Of a DNA stretch of 64,000 nucleotides, positions 1 through 8,650 are shown in pieces. The notes beneath the pieces were generated by a model. The model was not told the origin of the DNA, did no database searches, and saw only the letters and a program-made list of their open reading frames with translations. Origin of the DNA: Clostridium_AM tanneri (GTDB lineage Bacteria > Bacillota > Clostridia > Clostridiales > Clostridiaceae); assembly GCF_033659955.1 (NCBI RefSeq), contig NZ_JARUJP010000015.1:41820-105819 (forward strand). Direction: 5' to 3'. The position numbers and the translations under genes are program-made. Positions within the stretch are counted from its first letter, which is position 1; each line of letters begins with the position of its first letter.

Positions 1-2
1 CA

Positions 3-2810
3 AGTGAAACTGGCTATGAGAACAGTATGAGATCTATAGCAGATAGAATGGTTAATTTTTGGTGTCAGTCACTAAAGGATGAGGGAATAATTAAAACAGA
101 AGAAGAAGCATCCATTTTTTACGATGAAGCCGTTTATACTTTATTGAACCAAATGTATGCACCTAATTCCCCTCAGTGGTTTAACACTGGTCTTGCTCAA
201 TCCTATGGTATAAAAGGTACTAAACAAGGTCATTTTTATTTTGATGAGAAGGAAGGAAAGGTAGTAGAAAGTTCGGATAACTATTCAAGAACTCAAGCCT
301 CAGCTTGCTTCATATTATCTATTGAGGATAAGCTTCTAGGTCCTCATTCCATATCGGAGCAGTATGTAACAGAAACAAAGCTTTTTAAAGGCGGTTCTGG
401 TACTGGTACTAACTTTTCTCGTATAAGAGGAAAAGGTGAAAAACTTTCCGGCGGCGGTGTATCTTCAGGACTTATGAGTTTCTTAAAAGGTCTTGATAGA
501 AATGCAGGCGCTATAAAGTCTGGTGGCACTACAAGAAGAGCTGCAAAAATGGTATGCCTTGATGTAGATCATCCTGAAATCATGGATTTTATAACCTGGA
601 AAGCAAAAGAAGAAAATAAAGTAAGAGCCCTTGGAAAGATGGGGTATGATATTGATATAGACGGAGAAGCATATGAAACTGTATCAGGACAAAACAGCAA
701 TAATTCTATAAGATTTTCAGATTACTTTATGAAAAAGGTTGAGGACTTAGAAAAAAAATCCGATGAAACAATAGATCTAAAAGGAAGAGTTGATTCAAAG
801 GTAAATAAAACTGCTAAGGTTTCTGATATATGGGAAGCTTTTAACTCCTCTGCTTGGAACTGTGCTGACCCTGCTCCACAGTTTGATGATACCTTTAATG
901 CTTGGCATACTTGTCCAGCGGGAGAGGATGGTGTTGTAAATGCAGATTATAACAAAATTAACTCTACAAATCCTTGTGGAGAATATGCCTTTTTAGATGA
1001 CTCCTCCTGTAACTTAGCTTCTATCAACATATATAAATTTTATGATGTAAATACTAATAAATTTGATGTAGAAGGATACCTACATGTTATAGGTCTTACT
1101 CAGTTAATTCTTGAAGCATCAATTCACTGGGGGCAGTTCCCGACTGCTGATATTGCAAGAAAAACCTACCTGTTTAGAGCAACAGGACTTGGAGTTGCTA
1201 ATATAGCTTCCTTATTCATGGTTATGGGCTACCCTTATGACTCAGAGGAAGCTAGAACTTTGGCTGCAGCTTTAATTGGTACTCTTACCGGTTATTCTTA
1301 CTATGTATCCTCACTTATGGCTAAAGAAGTGGGCTCCTTTGCAAAATTCGAGATAAATAAGCCTCACATGATGAGAGTTATAAGAAATCATGCTAGGGCA
1401 GCTGGAGTTAACTTAGATTTCCTAAGTAAGGCTAAGGACGCTAGGTTTAACCCTGAATTTGAAGGTTTAAACTACGAACCTATAAAGGTTGACCATGAGA
1501 ACTTAAATAGAGAAGGATTGAATTATATAAGTTCCGCTTTAAAAGACTCTTGGGTTAAGGCTCTTCAATCCGGTAGTGAAGCTGGATTTAGAAACGCTCA
1601 AGTTTCTGTTATAGCTCCAACAGGAACTATATCCTTTGCTATGGACTGCGGTGCTACATCTATAGAGCCATTTTTCAGCCATATCGTATATAAGAAGCTT
1701 TCTGGCGGTGGATTTATGACAATTATAAATCCTGTTATAACTATAGCCCTAAAGAAGCTTGGCTACACTAAAGATCAAATAGAAGACATTTTGAATTACG
1801 TTCTTGAAAAGGAAACAGTAAATGAAAATGGGTTTAGTTATGAAAAGATTTTAGATGGCAAAATAGAGGGTGCTCCCCATTTAAAAGAAGAACATCTTCC
1901 TATATTTGATACATCAAATCGTTGTGGAAGTGGTGAAAGATACATAGCACCAATGGGTCATGTGCTTATGGTAGCAGCAATAACACCATTAATATCTGGT
2001 GCTATATCTAAAACTGTAAACCTACCTAAAACTGCAACAGTAGAAGACTTTAAAAAAGTAATTTTATCTTCCTGGAAGCATGGGGTAAAGGGAATAACCT
2101 TATATAGAGACTCCTCCAAGGCAGCTCAACCTTTAAATACCAGCTTAGGAGATAACAATGATACAAAACTTGAGAATCTAACTTATCAGCAGCTTCTTGC
2201 TAAAACTAGAGAGCTGCAAAAGGGAGTAAAGTATTCAAGACGGGATAAACCTGTAGGCATTCGTCAGGGTACTACTCATCCTGCTCAAATTGATGATGTT
2301 AAGATTTATACTACAGTGAATAGACGCCAAAATGGTGAAATATCAGAAATATATATAACAACGGATAGAGAAGGTACAATAATTACAGGACTTCTAAATT
2401 CACTATCCAAGTCAATTTCTGTAATGCTTCAATATCATGTAGCTCCTCAAGATATAGCTAGAATGTTAAGAGGACAAAAATATGAGCCTTATGGCTTTGT
2501 ACAAAAGCACCCTTATATAAAATATGTATCATCCATTTCAGATTTAATAAGTAAGGTTATTGACATTGAGCTTGGAGATTTCTCAAGGTGTCAGGTTAAG
2601 CCTGAAAATTATAATGAAGATACAATAGGTTCAAATACTGAGGCTGCAGTAGATTCTTTAACTTCCAAGGACGGCGAGGTTAAAACTAAAAAGGTAGATG
2701 GCGAAAGAGTTTATGGTTCTACTTGCTCTACCTGCTCCAGCACTAGAATGGTGAGAAACGGAACCTGCATGGTATGCTTGGACTGTGGATCTACTACTGG
2801 CTGCAGCTAG
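3..2810 (+). CDS. nrdJ: Adenosylcobalamin-dependent (class II) ribonucleotide reductase, 5'-truncated by window edge
   Basis: Reduces ribonucleotides to deoxyribonucleotides using a B12-derived radical and needs no oxygen. The frame is open from base 3, upstream of the first ATG at 27, and the first codons (SETGYENS) read like the interior of the family, so the N-terminus lies outside the window. Visible marks (numbered from the ATG at 27) are the early active-site Cys in the ACF motif near residue 93, the NPCGE motif with Cys317, and a C-terminal zinc-ribbon-like Cys cluster (CSTC, CMVC, LDC) in the last 30 residues, typical of long class II enzymes. The gene stands alone and is followed by a strong terminator. 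The family assignment is firm; only the start is missing. Confidence 0.95.
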   Translation, partial: SETGYENSMRSIADRMVNFWCQSLKDEGIIKTEEEASIFYDEAVYTLLNQMYAPNSPQWFNTGLAQSYGIKGTKQGHFYFDEKEGKVVESSDNYSRTQASACFILSIEDKLLGPHSISEQYVTETKLFKGGSGTGTNFSRIRGKGEKLSGGGVSSGLMSFLKGLDRNAGAIKSGGTTRRAAKMVCLDVDHPEIMDFITWKAKEENKVRALGKMGYDIDIDGEAYETVSGQNSNNSIRFSDYFMKKVEDLEKKSDETIDLKGRVDSKVNKTAKVSDIWEAFNSSAWNCADPAPQFDDTFNAWHTCPAGEDGVVNADYNKINSTNPCGEYAFLDDSSCNLASINIYKFYDVNTNKFDVEGYLHVIGLTQLILEASIHWGQFPTADIARKTYLFRATGLGVANIASLFMVMGYPYDSEEARTLAAALIGTLTGYSYYVSSLMAKEVGSFAKFEINKPHMMRVIRNHARAAGVNLDFLSKAKDARFNPEFEGLNYEPIKVDHENLNREGLNYISSALKDSWVKALQSGSEAGFRNAQVSVIAPTGTISFAMDCGATSIEPFFSHIVYKKLSGGGFMTIINPVITIALKKLGYTKDQIEDILNYVLEKETVNENGFSYEKILDGKIEGAPHLKEEHLPIFDTSNRCGSGERYIAPMGHVLMVAAITPLISGAISKTVNLPKTATVEDFKKVILSSWKHGVKGITLYRDSSKAAQPLNTSLGDNNDTKLENLTYQQLLAKTRELQKGVKYSRRDKPVGIRQGTTHPAQIDDVKIYTTVNRRQNGEISEIYITTDREGTIITGLLNSLSKSISVMLQYHVAPQDIARMLRGQKYEPYGFVQKHPYIKYVSSISDLISKVIDIELGDFSRCQVKPENYNEDTIGSNTEAAVDSLTSKDGEVKTKKVDGERVYGSTCSTCSSTRMVRNGTCMVCLDCGSTTGCS

Positions 2811-2895
2811 GAGGAAAAGCATTAGCCTTTACTGATACAATTAGGAGCTTTACTAAAAAGAGAATGCTTATCCATTAATATCCAAGTAATTCAAT

Positions 2896-2939
2896 AAAAA
2901 ATCACTACTTAAAAATATAAAGTTAAGTAGTGATTTTTT
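2896..2939 (+). terminator. Rho-independent terminator of nrdJ
   Basis: A perfect stem of about 16 bp pairs 2896-2912 with 2923-2938 around a 10-nt loop and ends in a run of T. It lies 86 nt after the nrdJ stop. Its right arm overlaps the end of the DUF6448 gene remnant on the other strand. Confidence 0.85.
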
Positions 2940-3159
2940 GTAAATCTCCAGCATCAACATTGTTTACATCAAAATTCTTTAGATTCATTACCTCTTCAAA
3001 TCTCTCTATTAGTTCGGGCATTCTTTCTTCAGGTACCATTCCTTCCAATGGAGATAAGTTTCCAACTTCAATAGCTTTATCTGCTGTCAATACTACTTCA
3101 TCTATAGGAGTTCTTACTGGCCTTAAACCTTCATAAAAATATAATTTAATCCTTAGCAC
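2923..3159 (-). pseudogene. Remnant of a DUF6448-type surface protein gene
   Basis: About 60 residues (LRPVRTPIDE through NNVDAG) match the middle of the intact protein encoded at 6415-7152 almost word for word; by eye the DNA from about 2944 to 3130 is roughly 85% identical to 6640-6830. The remnant lacks the signal peptide, the N-terminal half, the C-terminal linker and the cell-wall sorting signal. It is nevertheless preceded on its own strand by the same operator and -10 box as the intact gene (3196-3240). It is best read as a decayed tandem paralogue with deletions on both sides of the retained core. Confidence 0.8.
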
Positions 3160-3195
3160 AAAGCTTTAGTTTTGTACTTGATTAAGTATGATTTT

Positions 3196-3240
3196 ATTTT
3201 AAAGATTTATTTTGGACTATATAGGGACTATTTGTGAACT
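3196..3240 (-). promoter_or_regulatory. Relict operator/promoter: three 11-bp direct repeats plus -10 box
   Basis: On the minus strand three contiguous 11-mers, AGTTCACAAAT (3230-3240), AGTCCCTATAT (3219-3229) and AGTCCAAAATA (3208-3218), are followed by TAAAAT (3196-3201). The same arrangement with identical spacing precedes the intact gene at 7215-7259. Repeats with 11-bp period placed just upstream of a -10 box are the usual layout for OmpR/PhoB-type response regulators. The histidine-kinase gene ends 8 bp to the right. Confidence 0.6.
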
Positions 3241-3247
3241 TTTTCGT

Positions 3248-4702
3248 TCACTGCCTTTCTTTAACAGGTAAACTAAAACTAAAAATAGAACCTTTTCCTG
3301 GGAAACTTTCTGCCCATGCCCTACCTCCTAAAAGTTCCATTAGTTCTTTTACTAAAGATAGTCCTAAACCTGACCCTTCTTTAGATAAAGGTCTTGCATC
3401 ATTAATTTTATAAAACCTTTTCCAAACATTAGGTAATTCTTCCGGAGAAATTCCTATGCCTGTGTCTATAACATGTACATTAACCTTACCGTCACTTATA
3501 TCTGACTTAACTAATATTCTTCCGCTCTTTGGAGTAAATCTTACAGCATTTGTAACATAATTAATAATTACTTGTTCTATTAAATCTTCATCTCCTATTA
3601 CTTTAGGTAAATCCGCTGATTTCTCTAGTTCTAAAGAAAGATCATTTTCCTCAGCTAATGGTTTTAATCTATTAACAGCTTTTTCAATAACCTCATTAAT
3701 AGACAACTGTCTTTTATTTATCTTAACATGTCCAGCTTCCATCCTAGATAAATCTAAAAGACTATTTACTAGCTTGTGTAATCTTAATGTTTCTTTAAGA
3801 ACAATCCTGAGATATTTCTTTTCCTGTTCTTTTTTATTTATAACTCCATCAAGAATTGCCTCAATATATCCTCTCACTGAAGTAAGGGGAGTGCGAAGTT
3901 CATGAGATGCATTTGCTACAAACTCTCTTTGCATCCTTTCCATTTCAATCATTTTATCTTTTTCCTGTTCTAAGTCTCTTAAGGTTTTATCTAGCTTTAC
4001 TGTCATATAGTTAAATGTTTCAGCTAATTTTCCTATTTCGTCATTAGAAGTAAATTTAACTCTCTGAGTAAAATTGCCTTTAGCCATTTCCAAAGATATT
4101 TCTGTTATTTCTTTAATAGGTTTTGTAATGTTTCTTGATATAAAAAAACTTACTGAAGCTAAAACAATAACTGCTATAACACCAGCAAGAATCACAATTT
4201 TTAGAGCTTGAGAAATGCTATTATTAATGTCTGAAAGTGGATTACAAACAAACACCGCTCCTCCTATATTACCTTCAACATATATCGGCAAAGCTACAGA
4301 CAGAACTGGGTCAGCTGAATATCTTATATTCCCACGATTTATAACTATTTCTCCATTAAGTGCTCTTCTTATCTCCTCACTTTCCGGACATTCATTATCA
4401 GGATTATCAATCTTACTTGGACCACTAATAATATTTCCTTCTTTGTTAACAATCCACATACGTGAAACATTGATTTTATTATAAACCTTTATTGTCTCAT
4501 CAATTTGAGCAAAATCCTTATTTTTTATGTTAGTACTTACAACTTTGGATATTTCTTTCCCTTGAGTAAGAAGCTGTTGTTCTCTAATTCCATAGTAATA
4601 GTTATTAAAGAAAACATAAAATAGTGAACTTACTATTCCAATAGCAAGTAATATTAATAAAAGATAAGTTAAAAAAAGTTTACTAAATAGATTTCTCTTC
4701 AT
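3248..4702 (-). CDS. Two-component sensor histidine kinase (HAMP-HisKA-HATPase)
   Basis: Membrane sensor kinase that should phosphorylate the response regulator encoded just upstream. The order is transmembrane segment (about residues 8-32), an extracytoplasmic sensor of about 135 residues, a second transmembrane segment (about 167-189), HAMP (190-242), HisKA with the phospho-acceptor His267 in NASHELRTPL, and a HATPase domain with DTGIGIS and GSGLGLSL boxes. The architecture resembles WalK/ResE/PhoR kinases, but the sensor domain does not tell me the ligand. Its start overlaps the regulator gene by 20 bp, so the two are translated together. The neighbouring sortase and surface-protein genes suggest a cell-envelope signal. 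Confidence 0.93.
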   Translation of the reverse strand: MKRNLFSKLFLTYLLLILLAIGIVSSLFYVFFNNYYYGIREQQLLTQGKEISKVVSTNIKNKDFAQIDETIKVYNKINVSRMWIVNKEGNIISGPSKIDNPDNECPESEEIRRALNGEIVINRGNIRYSADPVLSVALPIYVEGNIGGAVFVCNPLSDINNSISQALKIVILAGVIAVIVLASVSFFISRNITKPIKEITEISLEMAKGNFTQRVKFTSNDEIGKLAETFNYMTVKLDKTLRDLEQEKDKMIEMERMQREFVANASHELRTPLTSVRGYIEAILDGVINKKEQEKKYLRIVLKETLRLHKLVNSLLDLSRMEAGHVKINKRQLSINEVIEKAVNRLKPLAEENDLSLELEKSADLPKVIGDEDLIEQVIINYVTNAVRFTPKSGRILVKSDISDGKVNVHVIDTGIGISPEELPNVWKRFYKINDARPLSKEGSGLGLSLVKELMELLGGRAWAESFPGKGSIFSFSLPVKERQ

Positions 4703-5387
4703 TTTTCACTACCTCAAATTTATACCCTACTCCCCAAACTGTTTGTATATAGGTGTATGGATGATTGTTTTCCATTTTTCGACGTAACCTTTTTACATGA
4801 GTATCAACAGTTCGTGAATCACCTAGGTAATCATAACCCCAAATTTTATTTAGTAGCTGATCTCTTGTAAAAACTCTACCAACATTGCTTGCCAATAACC
4901 ATAGCATTTCAACTTCTTTTGGAGTGCTTACTATTTTAACCCCATTAATAATAATTTCATATTTAGAAAAGTCAATTATAAGATATGGAAAGTTCAAAAT
5001 ATCTTTTTCTTGTTCCTCGTTCCTCACTCTTCTTAAAATAGCCTTAACTCTTGCTGCTACTTCCCCTGGTGAAAAAGGCTTAGTTACATAATCATCACCA
5101 CCTAAATTAAGTCCAAGAATTTTATCTGATTCTTCTCCCTTTGCAGAAAGCATTATTATAGGTGTATCCATATCTTTTCTTAGTTCTTTAGCCACCTGCC
5201 ATCCATCCTTAAGAGGAAGCATAATATCTAATATAATTAAATCTGGTTTGAATTTCCCAGCTAACTCTAAAGCCTTTAACCCATCACCTGCTGTCTCTAC
5301 TACAAATCCCTCTGCCTCTAAGTATAGCTTAAGAAGTTCTGATACATTTTCTTCATCATCTACAACAAGAACTTTTTTATTTTCCAT
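4683..5387 (-). CDS. OmpR/PhoB-family response regulator
   Basis: Receiver domain (about residues 1-120) with the acidic pair D10/D11, phospho-acceptor Asp54 in LIILDIMLP and the conserved Lys in the VTKPFSP motif, followed by a winged-helix DNA-binding domain (about 135-230, with the VDTHVKRLRRK recognition region). It is the obvious partner of the overlapping kinase. Proteins of this class bind direct repeats of about 11 bp. Such repeats occur in front of the DUF6448 gene (7227-7259) and its relic (3208-3240), so I infer that this regulator controls them. Confidence 0.94.
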   Translation of the reverse strand: MENKKVLVVDDEENVSELLKLYLEAEGFVVETAGDGLKALELAGKFKPDLIILDIMLPLKDGWQVAKELRKDMDTPIIMLSAKGEESDKILGLNLGGDDYVTKPFSPGEVAARVKAILRRVRNEEQEKDILNFPYLIIDFSKYEIIINGVKIVSTPKEVEMLWLLASNVGRVFTRDQLLNKIWGYDYLGDSRTVDTHVKRLRRKMENNHPYTYIQTVWGVGYKFEVVKNEEKSI

Positions 5388-5439
5388 ATAAAACCTCCAC
5401 GATTAAATATATGTTTTATTCTCTATACGATTAACTGCT

Positions 5440-5510
5440 ATAACAGTTTCAATCTGTTATCTTTACTATAATATCATATTCCATAAAAATATCTGTAACT
5501 TATGTTACAG
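5440..5510 (-). promoter_or_regulatory. Two related dyads upstream of the two-component operon
   Basis: ATAACAG/CTGTTAT (5440-5446 and 5454-5460) and CTGTAAC/GTTACAG (5493-5499 and 5504-5510) lie between the sortase stop and the regulator start. The half-sites are similar, which suggests a binding site for the operon's own control. The second dyad, followed on the minus strand by T-rich sequence, could instead be a weak terminator for the sortase gene. Confidence 0.3.
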
Positions 5511-5522
5511 TTTAGTTTCAAC

Positions 5523-6266
5523 CTATTTAATCAACTTGAAATGTACTACAAATCTAGCATTTTCGAACTCATAACTGCAAGTTGACAATGTAAGAATTAC
5601 ATCCTTTGAATTTAGAGTTGTGTCATTTACATACAAAGATTTCTCTTTTATACTCTTTAAAAATTCATTGACCTCAACATCATCTTTAAAATCAGTTTTT
5701 ATGTAATTAAAATCTGTGCCTGTTACGTAGGCAGAAAAAACCTGCCATTTATATTGTTCACCTAATATGTTAAAGCTGATAATCTGATTGTCCTTAAAGA
5801 ATTTTTCATCTTTATACAGCTTTAAATCACCAAACATTGTTCCATCTTTCATATGATGACCATATATAATTATATTTTTTTCACCGTTAACAAAGTTTTC
5901 AAGATTCTTGTTACGGTAATCCACAAAAATACTTCCATAATTACTGGATTCTTTTTCAAAATTATGATTAAGGTAATACTCATTATCCTTACCCTGAACT
6001 ACAGGATAGTTAATTCTAGTGTTATTTATATTAAGCCATCCTACAGCATCTTTGTTAACTTTTAAAAGAGGCTCCATAAACTGTTGACCTTTATCCTCAT
6101 TCTTACTTACTTTGCTTTCATTATAAATTGTAGTTATGCTTTTATTTAATTTATCATTACGGTATTTATCTACCAATCTATACCCTGTCATAATAGCAGA
6201 ATAACTAAATACTATAAGCAGCGTAATGAAAAGTATTCTTTTAAAAATTTTTAATTTTAAATTCAT
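5523..6266 (-). CDS. srtB: Class B sortase
   Basis: Membrane-anchored transpeptidase that joins secreted proteins to peptidoglycan. It has an N-terminal membrane anchor (about residues 8-28), the class B motif YPVVQGKDNEYYLNH, the catalytic His in IYGHHMKDGTMF (H137/H138), catalytic Cys230 in LTLSTCSYEF and Arg238 in NARFVVHF. All triad residues are present and the length of 247 is normal. The next gene upstream on the same strand encodes a secreted protein ending in NPKTAD, a hydrophobic stretch and a basic tail, which is the expected kind of class B substrate. Between the two genes stands a terminator, so the sortase probably has its own promoter. Confidence 0.92.
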   Translation of the reverse strand: MNLKLKIFKRILFITLLIVFSYSAIMTGYRLVDKYRNDKLNKSITTIYNESKVSKNEDKGQQFMEPLLKVNKDAVGWLNINNTRINYPVVQGKDNEYYLNHNFEKESSNYGSIFVDYRNKNLENFVNGEKNIIIYGHHMKDGTMFGDLKLYKDEKFFKDNQIISFNILGEQYKWQVFSAYVTGTDFNYIKTDFKDDVEVNEFLKSIKEKSLYVNDTTLNSKDVILTLSTCSYEFENARFVVHFKLIK

Positions 6267-6301
6267 AACCTTACCTCTTATTATTGTGTATTACTAGTTA
6301 T

Positions 6302-6342
6302 AAAAAAATTTCCCTCACCGAATAAACATCGAGGAAGGAAAT
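6302..6342 (-). terminator. Terminator of the DUF6448 surface-protein gene
   Basis: Read on the minus strand, arms 6329-6342 and 6308-6321 form a stem of 14 positions with one mismatch and two G-U pairs, followed by seven T. It separates the surface-protein gene from srtB. Confidence 0.75.
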
Positions 6343-6414
6343 ATTATAGTACTTATTAGGATTATGTTTTCAAAATCCTACTAGAATAGGTTCATGTAAT
6401 TGATACAGTTATGT

Positions 6415-7152
6415 TTATTTAGATTTTTTCTTTAATCCTAGAGCAAGAGCTGCAAGTCCTGTTACTGCTGAGGTAGCAACAAATGGTATTGTTCCCATAT
6501 CTGCAGTTTTCGGATTGCTAACTTTTTGGCTTTCTCCAGCTTCAGCATGTGCACTCTCTTTAGCTTCACCATGAGCAGCATGTCCTTCTTCTTCACCTTC
6601 AGCAAATTTAAAGAAACTTACATAAGCTTCTATATATTCTCTTCCAGCATCAACATTGTTTACATCAAAATTCTTTAAAGCCATTACCTCTTCAAATCTC
6701 TCTATTAGTTCGGGCATTTTTTCCTCAGGTACCATACCTTCTAATGGCGATAAGTCTCCAATTTCAATAGCTTTATCTGCTGCCGCTACCTTTTCATCAA
6801 TAGGAGTCCCTACAGGTTTCACACCTGTGAAAGGAGCACCTTCTCCTGCTCTGTGAACTTTCACTAGCTCTTCAAAGAACTTCTTATCAGCAAGATCCTT
6901 TGCTTCAGCACTTACTTCCTTAGCTTTTATAGCTTGTTCAAACACCTGTGTTATTTCTTTTTCATTTTCCGGTTGAACCCATTTTAATGCATAATTAACG
7001 TTATTACTCTCCAACGCCTTTTTTGCATCTGAAATAGTAGGTCCCTCCATAGTATCACAATGAGCGCTTGCCATTACAGGCAATGCTGCAACAATGGAAA
7101 GAGCCATTAAAGACCTTCCAATAAACTTAGCTGCTTTTGTTCCTGTTTTCAT
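6415..7152 (-). CDS. DUF6448-family secreted protein with sortase (NPKTAD) anchor
   Basis: Signal peptide with likely cleavage after ASA30, then HCDTMEGP and an alpha-helical region (about 31-175) that I recognise as DUF6448, a family of unknown function. A His/Ala/Glu-rich linker follows (about 176-210, several His). The C-terminus is a cell-wall sorting signal: NPKTAD at 213-218, a hydrophobic segment, and LKKKSK. NPxT-type signals are read by class B sortases, and one is encoded next door. The His-rich linker and the HCD start could bind metal or heme, but no canonical motif proves it. A strong promoter with an 11-bp triple repeat lies upstream. A dead partial copy sits at 2923-3159. Confidence 0.82.
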   Translation of the reverse strand: MKTGTKAAKFIGRSLMALSIVAALPVMASAHCDTMEGPTISDAKKALESNNVNYALKWVQPENEKEITQVFEQAIKAKEVSAEAKDLADKKFFEELVKVHRAGEGAPFTGVKPVGTPIDEKVAAADKAIEIGDLSPLEGMVPEEKMPELIERFEEVMALKNFDVNNVDAGREYIEAYVSFFKFAEGEEEGHAAHGEAKESAHAEAGESQKVSNPKTADMGTIPFVATSAVTGLAALALGLKKKSK

Positions 7153-7214
7153 AAAAAATTTCCTCCTTAAAATATACTAGGTTATTACGTTAATATCTCG
7201 TTGGGTATGTTTTT

Positions 7215-7259
7215 ATTTTATGGAGCAAATTTGAACTACATAGGGACTATTTGTGAACT
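7215..7259 (-). promoter_or_regulatory. Promoter and 3 x 11-bp operator of the DUF6448 gene
   Basis: Minus-strand repeats AGTTCACAAAT (7249-7259), AGTCCCTATGT (7238-7248) and AGTTCAAATTT (7227-7237) abut a TAAAAT -10 box (7215-7220). There is no good -35 hexamer; the third repeat occupies its place, as in promoters activated by PhoB-like regulators. The predicted leader is about 55 nt. Confidence 0.65.
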
Positions 7260-7471
7260 TTTTTGTCCATGTATTATTAACAAACAAATCTTAATCACTG
7301 GCTCTTTTTTCGGATTTAATTATAAAAACGACCAACTTTTTAGGTGACATTTCAATTATCATACGTATCTACTATTTGAAATGTACTGCATTACATAAAA
7401 TCTTAGAAACAGTTATGTTGTTTATAGGAAATGATGAGAAGACTAAAACATACTTTCACAATAAAATCACA

Positions 7472-7503
7472 TAATATGACATAGTGTTGTCAAGTTATAT
7501 GAT
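7472..7503 (+). promoter_or_regulatory. Palindromic promoter/operator of the first WYL regulator
   Basis: TGACA (7477-7481), six bases, TGTCA (7488-7492) form the core of a longer imperfect palindrome. It overlaps a promoter ATGACA-16 bp-TATGAT (-10 at 7498-7503), 26 bp before the regulator start. The same core and promoter geometry occur at 8440-8472 and 38988-39037. Confidence 0.65.
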
Positions 7504-7528
7504 TTATATTTTTAAGTGAGGTGATGTT

Positions 7529-8443
7529 ATGCAGATAAGTAGATTATTTCAAATCATATATATTCTGCTTGAAAAGAAGTCCGTAACAGCAGGCGAACTG
7601 GCTAAACATTTTGAAGTATCTGTGAGGACTATATATAGGGATATTGATGCACTTAGCCAAGCAGGTATTCCTATATATGCAAGCCAAGGTAAAGGTGGAG
7701 GAATCTCTCTGCTTGATAATTTTGTGCTTGATAAATCACTGCTTTCAGAAAAAGAACAGGATAAAATTCTGCTGGCTCTTCAAAGCTTGTCGGCAGTCCA
7801 ATATCCCGAACTTGATGATGTGCTATCAAAATTGAACAGTCTTTTCAAGAAAAGTAATATAAACTGGATTGAAGTAGACTTTTCTAATTGGGGAAAGGAC
7901 AAAAAGCAGAATGAAGTTTTCAGCCTTCTTAAAGACACCATACTTGAACATATGGTAATTACTTTTTCCTATTTCAATATAAATGGAGAAAAAAGCTACC
8001 GTAAAGTTGAACCTTTTAAACTGCTCTTTAGAGACAAAGCCTGGTATCTACAAGGATATTGTCTGCAGAAAATGGCACTCAGAACATTTAAAATAAGTCG
8101 TATGTCTGATATCCATATCACTGAAGAGTCTTGTACACACCAAAGTTCACAGGAGCTTATGACTAAATCTCTAAAGGAAGCATGTAGCGAGCAGGTTAAG
8201 CTGACTCTGAAAATATCACCTGAAGGAGCCTACCGTGTATATGACGATTTTGAAGAAGAAAATATAATAAAAAACAATGATGGCTCCTATACTGTGATTG
8301 TTTCCCTGCCCGGTGGTGAATGGATTTACAGTTATCTTTTTTCTTTTGGTACAATGCTGGAGGTGATAGAACCTGAAAGTGTTCGTAAGGAGATTTCAAC
8401 TCGCTTGGATAACATGGTAAATAAATATCGTTTTAAAACCTGA
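7529..8443 (+). CDS. YafY-type transcriptional regulator (HTH_11 + WYL)
   Basis: The N-terminal winged helix-turn-helix (about residues 1-60, with VSVRTIYRDIDALSQAGIP) and a WYL ligand-sensing domain (about 135-215, with the AWYLQGYC motif) identify a one-component regulator of the DeoR/YafY type. A C-terminal WCX-like extension follows. Family members sense small ligands or nucleic acid; the ligand here is unknown. It lies upstream of a decayed SDR/AlkC region, which may once have been its target. Palindromes with TGACA-N6-TGTCA or a variant lie both in its promoter and across its stop codon. Confidence 0.9.
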   Translation: MQISRLFQIIYILLEKKSVTAGELAKHFEVSVRTIYRDIDALSQAGIPIYASQGKGGGISLLDNFVLDKSLLSEKEQDKILLALQSLSAVQYPELDDVLSKLNSLFKKSNINWIEVDFSNWGKDKKQNEVFSLLKDTILEHMVITFSYFNINGEKSYRKVEPFKLLFRDKAWYLQGYCLQKMALRTFKISRMSDIHITEESCTHQSSQELMTKSLKEACSEQVKLTLKISPEGAYRVYDDFEEENIIKNNDGSYTVIVSLPGGEWIYSYLFSFGTMLEVIEPESVRKEISTRLDNMVNKYRFKT

Positions 8444-8472
8444 CACACTGTGGTCAAGTTATATTAGTTATA
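8440..8472 (+). promoter_or_regulatory. Promoter/operator in front of the decayed SDR gene
   Basis: CTGACA (8440-8445), 16 bp, TATTAG (about 8462-8467), containing TGACA-N6-GGTCA followed by AGTTATATTA. It overlaps the regulator's TGA stop and matches the sites at 7472 and 38988, so it is probably a WYL-regulator target left in front of broken genes. Confidence 0.5.
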
Positions 8473-8515
8473 CTAAGTAAGTAATATAACTTAAGAACAA
8501 GGAGGTATTTCTATT

Positions 8516-8650
8516 ATGGGAAATAATTCACCGTTATTTGATATAAGCAAAGAACTTGAGGGTAACCGGGTACTTGTAACTGGCGGAACCTGAAGAAGTA
8601 ACTGAACTTGTTGCTTTTCTTACTTCATACAGAGCTTTCTACAGCAATGA
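8516..8650 (+). pseudogene. Short-chain dehydrogenase (SDR) remnant with internal deletion
   Basis: A good Shine-Dalgarno (AAGGAGG) and ATG open MGNNSPLFDISKELEG followed by NRVLVTGGT, the start of an SDR Rossmann fold with its TGG(T) turn. Translation stops at 8591-8593. Directly after, in another frame, PEEVTELVAFLTSYRA reads like an SDR C-terminus. The simplest reading is one large deletion that joined the first 25 codons to the last 20 out of frame. Confidence 0.75.

Noticed and set aside
344..529. Minus-strand ORF within nrdJ
   Set aside because: It is a shadow of the conserved nrdJ frame with no ribosome site.
8608..8650. Genuine N-terminus of a 140-aa protein starting near 8608
   Set aside because: These bases translate in another frame as an SDR C-terminus, so the start is an artefact of gene decay.
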